From the NCBI GenBank assembly GCA_016180925.1, contig JACPAH010000001.1, positions 1 to 42,274 of the forward strand: 42,274 bases of DNA, given 5' to 3'. This document shows, one piece after another, positions 7,057 to 15,691 of the stretch. Both the position numbers and the translations under genes were made by a program. The notes below the pieces were generated by a model, which saw only the letters and a program-made list of their open reading frames with translations, ran no database searches and was not told where the DNA came from. This DNA is from Candidatus Aenigmatarchaeota archaeon. GTDB lineage: Archaea > Aenigmatarchaeota > Aenigmatarchaeia > GW2011-AR5. Each line of letters starts with the position of its first letter. Positions within the stretch are counted from its first letter, which is position 1.

Positions 7057-7115
7057 GAAGATTTAAATCTTTCATGAGATATTAATAGAATATCTCCGGC
7101 AGAAGAGGTGCGCAT

Positions 7116-7448
7116 ATGCTGAACATTTTCAACAGGAAAAGGGAAGAGGAACCGAAGATAGAGGAGTTCACCGAAGTCCCCCAAGAAGACAACGAGCAGA
7201 AGAAGATAAACATAATGATAGAGAAGCTCGAGGGCCTCGTGGACGCCGACCCCATCATAAAGAAGGTCAAGGAAGGCCACATTGTCCTCGCCCACATAAA
7301 GGGCCTCCGGGAGAACAACATGGAGGAGCTCAAGCAGAGCATAGGAAAGATACGCACATACACCGCCAACATGAACGGCGATGTGGTAGGCGTCGGGGAC
7401 GAATGGCTTGTCGTGGCGCCTTCAAGCGTCGAGATAAAGAGGAACTAG
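7116..7448 (+). CDS. sepF: SepF-like cell division protein (archaeal)
   Basis: The 110-residue protein starts with MLNIFNRKR, a short amphipathic membrane-targeting helix, then an acidic linker. A SepF domain runs from about residue 45, including IVLAHIKGLRENN and MNGDVVGVGDEWLVVAPS. SepF anchors FtsZ filaments to the membrane in archaea that divide with FtsZ. The length matches archaeal SepF. No ftsZ is in this window. The start at ATG 7116 has a weak AGAGGTG upstream. Confidence 0.92.
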   Translation: MLNIFNRKREEEPKIEEFTEVPQEDNEQKKINIMIEKLEGLVDADPIIKKVKEGHIVLAHIKGLRENNMEELKQSIGKIRTYTANMNGDVVGVGDEWLVVAPSSVEIKRN

Positions 7449-7600
7449 GATGCAAAGGTCTGGGGCATATCCGGAAAGAAAAGAATCTGACATCTGAAGG
7501 GCAAGAAGACACTACGAGACGGCAGAAAGAGTTCATTCTAAGAACCTTTAAGAACGGCATCCTACAATTATAATCAGGCACGTTGGTGCTTATCAATCAT

Positions 7601-7700
7601 AAGTATTCTTAATGTCTGCAGGCTAAAGCCTGCAGTATGTTGAATACTTTGATCTCAAAGAGTATGGCTTAAAAGCTATAACATCCATACTCTTTGCAGA
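7601..7700 (+). repeat. 100-nt double-hairpin module upstream of the SWIB-like gene
   Basis: The first hairpin nests CTGCAGGC-TAAA-GCCTGCAG (7616-7635) inside AAGTATTC/GAATACTT (7601-7608 with 7642-7649). The second is CTCAAAGAGTATGG/CCATACTCTTTG, ending GCAGA at 7700, with GCTTAAAAGC in its loop. The two-hairpin, roughly 100-nt architecture and the CTCAAAG...CTTTG core echo the 96-nt E elements. It ends 24 nt before the ATG at 7724, directly at a GATAAAAAATC TATA-like box. The remaining part of the gap (7449-7600) shows no gene. Confidence 0.65.
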
Positions 7701-7723
7701 TAAAAAATCGGAGTGTGGTTTGA

Positions 7724-7879
7724 ATGGCAGCAAAGAAAGCTTTCGGCGGATACAAGATATCCTTCAAGGGAAGAAGCGACACTGTTGAAGATGTCTTCGG
7801 GAAGGGAGACCTTGCGCCGAGCGAAATGACCAAGAAGCTTTGGGTATACATCAAGGCAAAGAAACTGGCCGGCAAATAA
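7724..7879 (+). CDS. SWIB-like small basic protein
   Basis: The 51-residue protein starts MAAKKAFGGYKISFKGR. Its C-terminal half, LAPSEMTKKLWVYIKAKKL, matches the helix of SWIB/MDM2 domains (usually TEVVKKLWEYIKKNNL), here much shortened. Similar tiny basic proteins appear in DPANN archaea and are thought to be chromatin-associated, although no function has been proved. The histone-fold gene next door supports a nucleoid role. It appears leaderless, with a TATA-like box about 22 nt upstream. Confidence 0.7.
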   Translation: MAAKKAFGGYKISFKGRSDTVEDVFGKGDLAPSEMTKKLWVYIKAKKLAGK

Positions 7880-7968
7880 TCGGCAAACTTTCTTCTTTTT
7901 GTTTACCTTAATTATAAATACTAGGCTACCCAATAACAAAATATCAAAATATTTCCGGAGGCGGTTTT

Positions 7969-8139
7969 ATGGCACTAGTAGTGGTATCGGGCGTGAAGGA
8001 AGTCGTGAAGAAGCACGAGATGAACTGCGGCGGGGATTTCTGTGAAGCCCTCGACAAGAAGGTGGAGCAGCTCGTAGCCGAGGCGGCATCACGCGCGAAA
8101 TCCAATGACAGGAAGACAGTAAGGTCAGGCGACCTGTAA
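7969..8139 (+). CDS. Histone-fold small protein (DUF1931-like)
   Basis: The 56-residue protein starts at ATG 7969 after a GGAGGCGG ribosome-binding site. It has a helix with CEALDKKVEQLVAEAASRAK followed by NDRKTVRSGDL, which corresponds to the L2 loop and start of helix 3 in archaeal histones (AGRKTIKAEDI). The fold is therefore histone-like but lacks a full third helix, as in short DUF1931-type proteins of DPANN archaea. DNA binding is likely. Whether it wraps DNA is unknown. A TTATAAATAC box at about 7911-7920 is a good promoter. Confidence 0.75.
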   Translation: MALVVVSGVKEVVKKHEMNCGGDFCEALDKKVEQLVAEAASRAKSNDRKTVRSGDL

Positions 8140-8175
8140 GGTTCCTTTTAATCCTGTTATTTCCATTTTATTTTT

Positions 8176-8931
8176 ATGGCTGTCCTTCTTTCCACATTGC
8201 ACGACCCTGACGGGAAGTTCGCCCGGATAAAAAATGCGGAAAAACTCGTTGAAGGCGCAACTGCCAACTACACGAAGTCTGTGATAAACATCACAAAGGC
8301 CACTTCGTCACGGACAAAAAAGCTTGTTTCGAAACGCTTCGAGTGCATATACTCGGGAACAGGGACGATGGGCGAGCATATGATAAGCCTGATGAAACAC
8401 TCACGGGCAAAAAGCAATACTTTTCATTACTGCGATTTCGACAGGCTGCTTCACTGGCAGCTGCATTATCCGAAGGAGCTGCGGAGGACTGCCGGCGCAA
8501 TATCAAAGTCAAAGGGCTTCGTCTTCATAAACAGGACAAGGCGCGCATTCGAGAGCCATCCCGAAACGCAGAAGGACACGGAAACCGTCATGAACATGCT
8601 CGTATCGGCGTACATGGGAAGGCGCGTCGACATCGGAAGCGGCACCTTCGGCTTCGACAGGAAAGCCTGCAGGAAATTCGCCGGCATAAGGGGCGACGTT
8701 TCAGAGCTGAGGTTCCTCGGGCACTTCGTCGCGTGCGTAAAGAAAAGCGGGATGCATGTGAAGTGCATGAATTCCGAAGGCATGGAATGGGAGACGCCCG
8801 ATGTCCACCGGAAAGAAATTTCCCGCCTCGGATACGGCAGATGGCTGTCGCAGTTCCAGAGCCAGAAGGAATGGGCAAGAAGAGTGGAGAGCCTGAGGCA
8901 GGTCGCCGAGATACTCATGGATGATTTTTAG
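8176..8931 (+). CDS. Hypothetical protein, possible GT-A-fold transferase
   Basis: The 251-residue soluble protein contains HYCDFDRLLHW at about 84-94, a DxD-like motif in a setting seen in some uncharacterised nucleotide-sugar transferase-like proteins. Later comes a segment with GSGTFGFDRKACRKF. The N-terminus VLLSTLHDPDGKF resembles the first strand of a GT-A Rossmann domain. I cannot identify substrate or acceptor. The 3' end overlaps the convergent gene at 8915 by 17 nt. Confidence 0.55.
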   Translation: MAVLLSTLHDPDGKFARIKNAEKLVEGATANYTKSVINITKATSSRTKKLVSKRFECIYSGTGTMGEHMISLMKHSRAKSNTFHYCDFDRLLHWQLHYPKELRRTAGAISKSKGFVFINRTRRAFESHPETQKDTETVMNMLVSAYMGRRVDIGSGTFGFDRKACRKFAGIRGDVSELRFLGHFVACVKKSGMHVKCMNSEGMEWETPDVHRKEISRLGYGRWLSQFQSQKEWARRVESLRQVAEILMDDF

Positions 8932-9622
8932 TCTTTTTTTGACTTTTTTTCTCGGCCGTCGCATGGGCCATCCTTGCTCTGCATCTTTCCATCAGAGCCT
9001 CATCTTCACTCAATCTTATCCTCCATGTCTCCCTTTGCGCTTTCGACCTGTCTGCCACATTCAACCCAAGGGCATGAACGTCCATCAGCACTGCATGATA
9101 AAGCCCTTTTGGATACCTATTTAACAAGTTAGGATATCTTCTAACTCTCCTAGCAACAGAAGAGACAGAAACTTCTTCGGGCGGCAAATACACGCCATCT
9201 TTGCCCCTGGTCCCAAATCTTGGGAGTATAACACTACTCAATAAAAGTCTTCTCCTCTCCTCAACGCGGTTTCTGGTGTGTTCCGCAGCCCTGCCAATTG
9301 CCATTCTCTGTGTTTCATAATCCTGAGACATTCGAGCTTGTTTGAGATTTTCAAGAATTGTTTGGCGATGACCCTCATCGTAACGCATCTTGTGATAAGA
9401 CGCTATGCTTATCGCCTCACCCCTGCCTACTTCAACCTCCTCAATAGTCCCCCTATCCATCATTTCAGCTATGTCGTCAGCAGCCAGCCCGTATGATATC
9501 AAATCCTGCCGCCTGAATCTGTGTGTTTTCAGAGACAGATAACCCAATAAATATTCTGCGGTGTCATCAGACTGCCTTATTGCATCAAGTATTCTTTTAT
9601 GATTGAACTGGTAGACCTTCAT
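8915..9622 (-). CDS. Hypothetical protein
   Basis: The 235-residue protein is highly charged and Arg-rich. The N-terminus, MKVYQFNHKRILDAIRQSDD, plus a short LSLKTHRFRRQDLISYGL segment could form a winged-helix-like unit, and the tail EKKSQKKTKNHP is lysine-rich. No family is recognised. Nucleic-acid binding is possible from the charge alone. It faces the XPD-type helicase across a gap full of hairpins. Confidence 0.55.
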   Translation of the reverse strand: MKVYQFNHKRILDAIRQSDDTAEYLLGYLSLKTHRFRRQDLISYGLAADDIAEMMDRGTIEEVEVGRGEAISIASYHKMRYDEGHRQTILENLKQARMSQDYETQRMAIGRAAEHTRNRVEERRRLLLSSVILPRFGTRGKDGVYLPPEEVSVSSVARRVRRYPNLLNRYPKGLYHAVLMDVHALGLNVADRSKAQRETWRIRLSEDEALMERCRARMAHATAEKKSQKKTKNHP

Positions 9623-9660
9623 AGATGGCGTAAAACAGTTAATTATTTATGCTTGATTCG

Positions 9661-9735
9661 TCAATGACCACCGCCTTCAGGCGGTGATATGCTGAAGTAC
9701 AGCCAGTCATTGAGCGTCTCAGAATTCCATTATAC
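9661..9735 (-). repeat. Structured intergenic element, copy 2 of the GGCGGT-hairpin pair
   Basis: Read on the minus strand, it has TCTGAGACG, the outer stem TCAATGAC, GGCTGTACTTCAGC, the hairpin ACCGCC-TGAA-GGCGGT and the closing stem GTCATTGA. The same order exists at 4520-4643 on the plus strand with outer stem TCAGCGGC/GTCGCTGA. Several stem positions differ in pairs, so pairing is conserved rather than sequence. That argues for a folded RNA or single-stranded DNA structure. Confidence 0.6.
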
Positions 9736-9837
9736 CACTGCTTGATTCGTGAAAAGCGGAGCTTTTCCTAATTGCCAAAACTTTGGAAGAACTTTGTTCT
9801 TCCAGTGCTTTGAGCAAATGCAGTGGAATTCTGCAGA
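9717..9837 (+). repeat. Long CTCA...TGCAGA hairpin upstream of the XPD-type helicase
   Basis: The outer stem CAGAATTCCA (9719 on) plus CCACTGC pairs with GCAGTGG plus AATTCTG (ending 9834). Inside are GAAAAGCGGAGCTTTTC and GGAAGAACTTTGTTCTTCC hairpins. It begins CTCA and ends TGCAGA like the modules at 5029, 5055, 7655 and 17469. It ends 28 nt before the chosen helicase ATG, leaving only a CTTAAG-like box between. Confidence 0.65.
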
Positions 9838-9864
9838 CTTAAGCCCTTGCTCCAATATCTAAGA

Positions 9865-11730
9865 ATGTTCCCGTTCTCCGAGGCGAGGCCCGTCCAGAAA
9901 GAGTTCATCGCGGACGTAAAGAACTGCCTCGACAACGGAAGGCACCTGATAGCGAACGCGCCGACAGGCCTCGGGAAGACTGCGGCGACCATATCTTCAT
10001 GCCTTGAGTACGGGATTGAGAACGGAAAAACCATATTTTTTCTGACGCCGAAGCACTCGCAGCACCAGCTCGCCATAGACACGCTCAGGCTGATAAAGAA
10101 GAAATTCCCCGACAAAAGCTTCGTCAGCACGGACATCATAGGGAAGAAATGGCTGTGCTCCGTGGGCGGGATACAGGAGCTGACAAGCGGCGAGTTCCAC
10201 AACTACTGCAGGACGGTGGTAAGGGAGGAGAGGTGCAACTACTACAACAACACGAGGTCAAAGAGCCACGCCCTGACCTCGTCGGCTGAATCGAAGCTGA
10301 AGGAGCTCCTTTTGCTGCAGCCCCTTCACGCGGAGGAAACGCTTTCAGACAGGTTCTGCCCCTATGAGCTTCTGACAGAGCTCGCCAGGAAGAGCGACAT
10401 AATAATCGGCGACTATTACCACATATTCTCTCCTCACAGGGGCCCGCTCCTCATGAAGATGAAGAAAGAACTGAATGATTTGATACTCATAGTGGACGAG
10501 GCCCACAACCTTCCGGACAGGGTGCGCAGCCTCATGACGAGGAAGATAAGCTCTTTATCTCTTGAGATGGCGATGAAAGAGGCAAAGACATTCGGGTATG
10601 AGGACATAAAGCAGAGGATACTTGGCATAATGGAAGCCATGGAGTCCGTCAGGCGGGACAAGCTGAAAGACGGCGCGGAGAATTTCATCGAGAAGGATGC
10701 ATTCGCCAGGCTGATGGAGGAGAAGGCCGGGAACCTGGGCGATTTCACGGAGGCGCTTGACGAGGCCGCCAAAGAAGTGATAAAGGACAAGAAGCGCTCC
10801 TACATCGACATGCTGTCCGAATTCATAAGGGGATGGATGGAAAGCGACGAGAAGGGGTATTCAAGGGTCATATCCAAGAGGAAGACCTTGGGCGGAAAGA
10901 AATTCACCCTCCTGAGCCACAGGTGCCTGGACCCCTCGCTTTATACCGGCGACATAATAGGGGGCACGCACTCCACGATAATAATGTCCGGGACCCTGTC
11001 GCCTACGGAGATGTACAGGGACATACTCGGATTCCAGCCCGACAGGACTGACATGCGGAGCTACAAGTCGCCTTTCCTCAGGAAGAACCGCCTGAACATA
11101 ATAGTCAGGGGCGTCACTACGAAATACTCCATGAGGACGGACGACAACTATGCGAAGATGGCAGGCCACATCGTCGAAGCATGCCATCGCATCCCGAACA
11201 ACGTCGCAGTGTTCTTCCCAAGCTACTTCATGAGGGACATGATGCACAGGCTCGTAAGGGACAGGCTGGGAAAAGAGATAATACTTGAGGAGCAGAACGC
11301 CGGCAAGGCGGAGAAGCGGATGATATACGACAGGTTCGTCGCGGCGCATGAGAAAGGCGCCGTCCTTCTGGGCGTGCAGGCCGGGAGCTTTGCCGAGGGC
11401 GTTGACCTGCCTGGAAAGTTTTTGAACGGCGTCATCGTGGTCGGCATCCCGCTGGAAAGGCCGGACCTTGAGACGAAGGCCCTCATAGAATACTATGACT
11501 ACAAGTTCAGGCGCGGATGGGACTACGGCTATACATACCCGGCAATGGTGCGCTCGATACAGGCGGCCGGGCGCTGCATCCGCTCCGAAAGCGACAGGGG
11601 AGTGTGCATATTCCTTGACGAGCGCTTCGGATGGGCCAATTACAGGAAGGTCTTCCCGCCGGACCTCGACATAAGGACAATGGACAACCCTGCAGCTCTT
11701 GTGGGAGAATTCTTCAAAGATACTACATGA
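9865..11730 (+). CDS. XPD/Rad3-type Fe-S helicase
   Basis: From ATG 9865 the protein has 621 residues. A GTG at 9823 would start inside the upstream hairpin and is less likely. Walker A is APTGLGKT (32-39). Four cysteines, C98, C115, C124 and C165, sit where the XPD iron-sulfur cluster is expected. The DEAH box is IVDEAHNL. The C-terminal helicase half carries AEGVDLPG and AAGRCIRS motifs. XPD helicases unwind DNA 5'-3' in repair. Cys spacing is longer than in Sulfolobus XPD. The gene ends overlapping the convergent PP2C gene by 8 nt. Confidence 0.92.
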   Translation: MFPFSEARPVQKEFIADVKNCLDNGRHLIANAPTGLGKTAATISSCLEYGIENGKTIFFLTPKHSQHQLAIDTLRLIKKKFPDKSFVSTDIIGKKWLCSVGGIQELTSGEFHNYCRTVVREERCNYYNNTRSKSHALTSSAESKLKELLLLQPLHAEETLSDRFCPYELLTELARKSDIIIGDYYHIFSPHRGPLLMKMKKELNDLILIVDEAHNLPDRVRSLMTRKISSLSLEMAMKEAKTFGYEDIKQRILGIMEAMESVRRDKLKDGAENFIEKDAFARLMEEKAGNLGDFTEALDEAAKEVIKDKKRSYIDMLSEFIRGWMESDEKGYSRVISKRKTLGGKKFTLLSHRCLDPSLYTGDIIGGTHSTIIMSGTLSPTEMYRDILGFQPDRTDMRSYKSPFLRKNRLNIIVRGVTTKYSMRTDDNYAKMAGHIVEACHRIPNNVAVFFPSYFMRDMMHRLVRDRLGKEIILEEQNAGKAEKRMIYDRFVAAHEKGAVLLGVQAGSFAEGVDLPGKFLNGVIVVGIPLERPDLETKALIEYYDYKFRRGWDYGYTYPAMVRSIQAAGRCIRSESDRGVCIFLDERFGWANYRKVFPPDLDIRTMDNPAALVGEFFKDTT

Positions 11731-12397
11731 AATACCTGACAATGGCGGTGACGTCATCTTCCTTGAACCTGCCGTAGACGTCGTCCCTTCCGGCATCCGT
11801 GGACCTTTTATGCGACATCAATTTCCTCAGTTTGCGGATAGTGCCAAGAGGCGTTCTGCATCCATGAAATATATCCATTATTTCGGCCGGATAAACGTTG
11901 TCGCTGATTCCGTCCGTCATGACAAGCAGCCTGTCGCCGCCCGTCAAGTCCATCTGAGTCATATGATACATAAATTCCCGTCGTCCAACATAATTTGTTA
12001 CATATGCAGGAGATTCTGCGGATTCCTTGTCTAATGTGGTGACTTCTCCTGCTATCCCGTTCCTTACAATAAATGCCGGGCTGTCGCCGATATTTATCAT
12101 GTATAGACGGCTGCCGGTTTTGACGGAAACGGTTGCGGTTGTTGAAGAACAGCCATGATATCTTTCATATAACTCGTCGTTGGCTTCCTCAAGAACCCTT
12201 ATAACATCATCAGGTGTTGCTATGTTTGCCTCAGCTAATTTCCTGGAGGTCAAAGAACTGGCTGTGCTTCCCTGAGCCGTAGATATGCCGTCAAATACCG
12301 CATCCAAAACGGAATATGGACCGAATTCCCTGACAAGCCATGCGTCATCCCCGTGCCGCCGATTATCAAAGTAATGCGCGCATCTCCCGTTATACAT
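11723..12397 (-). CDS. PPM/PP2C-type serine/threonine phosphatase
   Basis: The 224-residue single domain has GDDAW (16-20), VFDGIS with D36-G37, SSTTATVSV, INIGDSPAF, MTDGISDN and a terminal KEDDVTAIV, matching PPM motifs in order. These aspartates bind two Mn or Mg ions that activate water to remove phosphate from Ser/Thr. The usual DGxGG is DGIST, a slight change at the metal-binding glycine region. PP2C enzymes are uncommon in archaea. No kinase or partner is adjacent. It appears leaderless, with an AACTATACG box upstream on the minus strand. Confidence 0.88.
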   Translation of the reverse strand: MYNGRCAHYFDNRRHGDDAWLVREFGPYSVLDAVFDGISTAQGSTASSLTSRKLAEANIATPDDVIRVLEEANDELYERYHGCSSTTATVSVKTGSRLYMINIGDSPAFIVRNGIAGEVTTLDKESAESPAYVTNYVGRREFMYHMTQMDLTGGDRLLVMTDGISDNVYPAEIMDIFHGCRTPLGTIRKLRKLMSHKRSTDAGRDDVYGRFKEDDVTAIVRYFM

Positions 12398-12504
12398 GAA
12401 GAATGCTAAACGTATAGTTTTTTTAAAGCCGTGAAAGGCTTCAGGTCAGGAGCTGTAATTCAGTATGGTATCAAATTCTTATAAGACTTCCATATATCGG
12501 AATT

Positions 12505-12945
12505 TCATTGTGCGGTGATATCCGATTCTTGGGCGTAATAAGGCATTATCATCTCAACTTCTTCAGGGCTTCGGGGGTTGCCGTCCCTCTGGTCAGGGTA
12601 ATCCTCGAATTCTATTCCCCTCTGCCTCATCTCATTCCTCACATAAAGCGGCGTCAGGAATACATTCCTTTCCATTGATACGTAATCCAGTTCGGGATGA
12701 TATACTCTCATTGAATCCATTCGATACGGCACTCCCGGACATTCGATGAATTTCCAGAATCTGTCCATGTTGCCTCCTTCGGCCGCCGGGATTATTCCTA
12801 CATATTCACACTGAACTTCCAGGTACCGCCCCACCCCGGCCGACAGCATCAAGACCTGTTCATCAGGCATGGTGCCTCCAAGATGATGCAGCAAGGCGTC
12901 TGTAAGAAGTCGTTTATGCACGCCGAGGCCCGCTTCATGCCCCAT
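12505..12945 (-). CDS. Hypothetical protein
   Basis: The 146-residue soluble acidic protein contains MPDEQVLMLSAGVGRYLEV near 26-44 and ends with an acidic ...EEVEMIMPYYAQESDITAQ-type tail. No signal peptide, membrane helix or recognised motif is visible. Two TATA-like TATAAATA stretches lie upstream of ATG 12945 on the minus strand, so expression is plausible. No family was recognised and the neighbours (PP2C, thiI) give no clear clue. Confidence 0.55.
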   Translation of the reverse strand: MGHEAGLGVHKRLLTDALLHHLGGTMPDEQVLMLSAGVGRYLEVQCEYVGIIPAAEGGNMDRFWKFIECPGVPYRMDSMRVYHPELDYVSMERNVFLTPLYVRNEMRQRGIEFEDYPDQRDGNPRSPEEVEMIMPYYAQESDITAQ

Positions 12946-12978
12946 GGATTTTATTTATACCAGCTATTATTTATACAT

Positions 12979-14094
12979 TTATACTTTGACGACTTCCTTC
13001 GACTTCATCGCCTTCAATACAATAGAATCCATGTCAAGCTTCTTCTCTATGCCCTCCACATCGGCGAGGGAAGCGCGCGTCTCCGGATGCTTCGCCACCA
13101 TGAACGAGCAGCAGTCCTGGTATTTCCGTATGGAGGCGCCGTAAGTGCCGATTCTCTTGGCTTCGTCCACTATTTCCTGCTTGTCCATGCCGATGAGCGG
13201 CGCAAGCACCGGATATGTAGAAGCCGTGTAGATGCACCTCAGGTTGTGCATGGTCTGGCTGGCGACCTGCGACAGCGAGTCGCCGGTGACGAAGGCCTTG
13301 GCATTCTCCTTGAGAAGGAGCTTCTCCGATATGCGCAGCATGACGCGCCTGTAAAGCAGCATCCTGTACTTGTCCGGGCACGAGACGATGATTTCATTCT
13401 GCGCCTCCCGGAAGGGGATGAAATAGAGCTTGCAGGAGCCCTGGAATTTTTTCAGGTTTTTCACTATGTCCGTGAGCTTGCTCCTGTCCTTCTGCGTATA
13501 GAAATGGGCGAATATCACCTTGCAGCCGCGCTTCATCATGCGGACGGCTGCCACAGGACTGTCAATGCCGCCTGACAGCATGCAGACGGCCTTCCCGGCA
13601 GTGCCTACGGGCACGCCACCCATTCCCCTGAGCTTTTCGCCGTAGACCAATGCCGTATCCTTGCCGACCTCGACGAAAAATTCCGCTTCAGGCTTTTCAA
13701 GGTCGACCTTTTTCCGCATCTTCCATATGACTCCGGCCAGCTTCCTGTTGAGCTCCATCGAGTTCATGCGGAACGACTTGTCGGAGCGCGTGGCCGTGAT
13801 GCGGAACGTCCTGAAATCGAGCTTTCTGGCTTCTGAAACCAGGGCCTTTTCCATTGCCCTGACTTCAGGCCTGCAGGAAACGGTATAGGAGAAATTGGCT
13901 ATGCCGGGTATTGACGAAAGGGCGGCCGTAAGCTTCCTTGAAGGACGGGCTCTGGCCAGGAGGCTCCCGAACCTTATTTCAGGGGACAGGCCTGCCAGCA
14001 GCTTCACGTTCTCGGCCAGCTTCCTCTCGAAAAAGCGCCTGTTTCCGCCTTTTACGCCTATTTCCGCATACCGTATCACGACAAATCGGGCCAT
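12979..14094 (-). CDS. thiI: ThiI-type tRNA 4-thiouridine synthase
   Basis: From ATG 14094 the protein has 371 residues. The N-terminus MARFVVIRYAEIGVKGGNRR is the ferredoxin-like ThiI start, followed by a THUMP domain (about 60-160) and a PP-loop adenylating domain with CMLSGGIDSPVAA. ThiI activates U8 of tRNA for sulfur transfer. There is no C-terminal rhodanese domain, as is usual in archaea, where sulfur is carried by Cys in the PP-loop domain. The start excludes five upstream in-frame residues because the TATA box at 14117-14126 fits a leaderless ATG here. It is divergent from pepA. Confidence 0.92.
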   Translation of the reverse strand: MARFVVIRYAEIGVKGGNRRFFERKLAENVKLLAGLSPEIRFGSLLARARPSRKLTAALSSIPGIANFSYTVSCRPEVRAMEKALVSEARKLDFRTFRITATRSDKSFRMNSMELNRKLAGVIWKMRKKVDLEKPEAEFFVEVGKDTALVYGEKLRGMGGVPVGTAGKAVCMLSGGIDSPVAAVRMMKRGCKVIFAHFYTQKDRSKLTDIVKNLKKFQGSCKLYFIPFREAQNEIIVSCPDKYRMLLYRRVMLRISEKLLLKENAKAFVTGDSLSQVASQTMHNLRCIYTASTYPVLAPLIGMDKQEIVDEAKRIGTYGASIRKYQDCCSFMVAKHPETRASLADVEGIEKKLDMDSIVLKAMKSKEVVKV

Positions 14095-14116
14095 AAGGAA
14101 GAAATTCAAAGATAGG

Positions 14117-14126
14117 CTTATATAAG
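14117..14126. promoter_or_regulatory. Palindromic TATA box shared by thiI and pepA
   Basis: CTTATATAAG is a perfect palindrome lying 23 nt before the thiI ATG on the minus strand and 45 nt before the pepA ATG on the plus strand. thiI would be leaderless, while pepA would have a short leader with GGAGGG at 14158-14163. One box could drive both directions. Confidence 0.6.
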
Positions 14127-14170
14127 TTCAATCAGTCTACTAATTTGTTGAATTACCGGAGGGAACTGCA

Positions 14171-15691
14171 ATGGACATCAATATCAGCAATGAAACCGCC
14201 GACAGGATAAATACAGGCCTGCTAGTGGCCGGGATGTTCGAGAAGGACATGAATGAAGCGATAAAGGGCCTTGACAGGCACCTGAAAGGCGCCATATCTT
14301 CCATGATATCGGAAGGAAGGTTCAGGGGCGAATGGGGAGAGACGGAAACCATAGACACCCTCGGATGCATGGGGGCCGGGAGGATACTTCTTGTAGGCCT
14401 CGGGAAGAAGGAAGAGTTCACGCTTGAAAAGCTCAGGAAGGCCGCCGGAATATCGGCAAAGGCCGCCCGCGACAGCGGCATAAAGAAATACGCCACGAGC
14501 CTGCAGAATGTCCTGACAAAAGAAAGCGTGCAGGACAGGTGCCAGGCGGTGGCAGAGGCAACGCTCATGGCTCTCTACGCCTTCGACAAGTACAAGACAG
14601 ACAGGAGCAAGATAAAAACAGCCGATTCTTTATCCCTCGTTATTGAGGAAGGCCGGGATGAAGCCAGGAAAGGCCTGGAGAGGGGGATTGTATATGCGGA
14701 AGCCGCCAACCTCGCAAGGGATGTGGTGAATACGCCGGCCAACATAATGACCCCGCAGGCATTCGCGGACGAGGCGAGGAAGACGTCAAAGGAATGCGGG
14801 CTCAGGATAACCGTAATGGGAAAGAAAGAGCTCGAGAAGGCCGGCATGAACGCCATAGTTGCAGTTTCCGAGGGCAGCGACAAGGAGCCGCAGCTCGCCA
14901 TAATGGAATACTTCCCGGAAGCGGAGGAAAAAGTCGCGCTCGTCGGGAAGGGAATAACATTCGACACAGGCGGGGTCGACCTCAAGCCTTGGGATTCCAT
15001 GGAAAGCATGAAGTCCGACAAGGCGGGCGCCGCGGCCGTGCTCGGCGCGCTCAAGGCGTGTGCACAGCTGAAGCCGGGGACAGGCGTGATAGGAGTGATG
15101 GTCCTGGCGGAGAACATGGTCGGGGAGAAGGCCATGAAGCCCGGCGACATAATAAAGGCGTACAACGGAAAGACGGTCGAGATAATGAACACGGATGCCG
15201 AAGGAAGGCTGGTGCTGGCGGACGCCATAAGCTACGTGGAGAAGAATTACAAGCCTTCAGCAATAATAGACATCGGAACCCTGACGGGCTCCTGCATAAT
15301 CGCCCTGGGTTACCACGCATCCGGCCTCATAAGCACCGACGACAAGCTGGCGAAGAGGCTCGCAGAAGCCGGGGAGAAGAGCCATGAAAGGGTATGGCAG
15401 CTCCCGTTCTGGGAGGAATACCAGGAAGTCTACAAGAGCGACAACGCGGACGTCCGCAACGTCGCCAAGGAAAAGTACGGCCCTGGAGCGATAAGCGGCG
15501 CGGTATTCATAAAACAGTTTGTCGAGAAGACGCCTTGGGCGCACCTTGACATCGCAGGCCCTGCATGGCTCAGTTCCGGAAGAGACTACATACCGGCAGG
15601 CGGCACGGGATGGGGCGTGCGGCTCATGGCGCAGCTCATAGAAGACTGGCAGGCACCAGATAATGGTCCAAGAGCGACATCAAATCCCTGA
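14171..15691 (+). CDS. pepA: Leucyl aminopeptidase, M17 family
   Basis: The 506-residue protein has the M17 catalytic core: VGKGITFDTGGVDLKP, SDKAGAAAV (metal-bridging), NTDAEGRLVLADAI and a GTLTGSC segment. It is a hexameric two-metal enzyme that removes N-terminal residues from peptides. The N-terminal domain (about 1-170) is the usual macro-like regulatory domain. Length is typical. The start has a GGAGGG ribosome-binding site 7 nt upstream. The last 56 nt overlap a minus-strand receiver-domain pseudogene. Confidence 0.95.
   Translation: MDINISNETADRINTGLLVAGMFEKDMNEAIKGLDRHLKGAISSMISEGRFRGEWGETETIDTLGCMGAGRILLVGLGKKEEFTLEKLRKAAGISAKAARDSGIKKYATSLQNVLTKESVQDRCQAVAEATLMALYAFDKYKTDRSKIKTADSLSLVIEEGRDEARKGLERGIVYAEAANLARDVVNTPANIMTPQAFADEARKTSKECGLRITVMGKKELEKAGMNAIVAVSEGSDKEPQLAIMEYFPEAEEKVALVGKGITFDTGGVDLKPWDSMESMKSDKAGAAAVLGALKACAQLKPGTGVIGVMVLAENMVGEKAMKPGDIIKAYNGKTVEIMNTDAEGRLVLADAISYVEKNYKPSAIIDIGTLTGSCIIALGYHASGLISTDDKLAKRLAEAGEKSHERVWQLPFWEEYQEVYKSDNADVRNVAKEKYGPGAISGAVFIKQFVEKTPWAHLDIAGPAWLSSGRDYIPAGGTGWGVRLMAQLIEDWQAPDNGPRATSNP

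Noticed and set aside
6807-7115. tRNA or known C/D-box RNA
   Set aside because: No cloverleaf, T-loop sequence or paired C/D boxes could be found. The structure is two simple long hairpins.
9823-9864. GTG 9823 as start of the XPD-type helicase
   Set aside because: It lies inside the upstream hairpin, and the extra residues do not resemble XPD N-termini. ATG 9865 starts MFPFSEARPVQ, as expected for the family.
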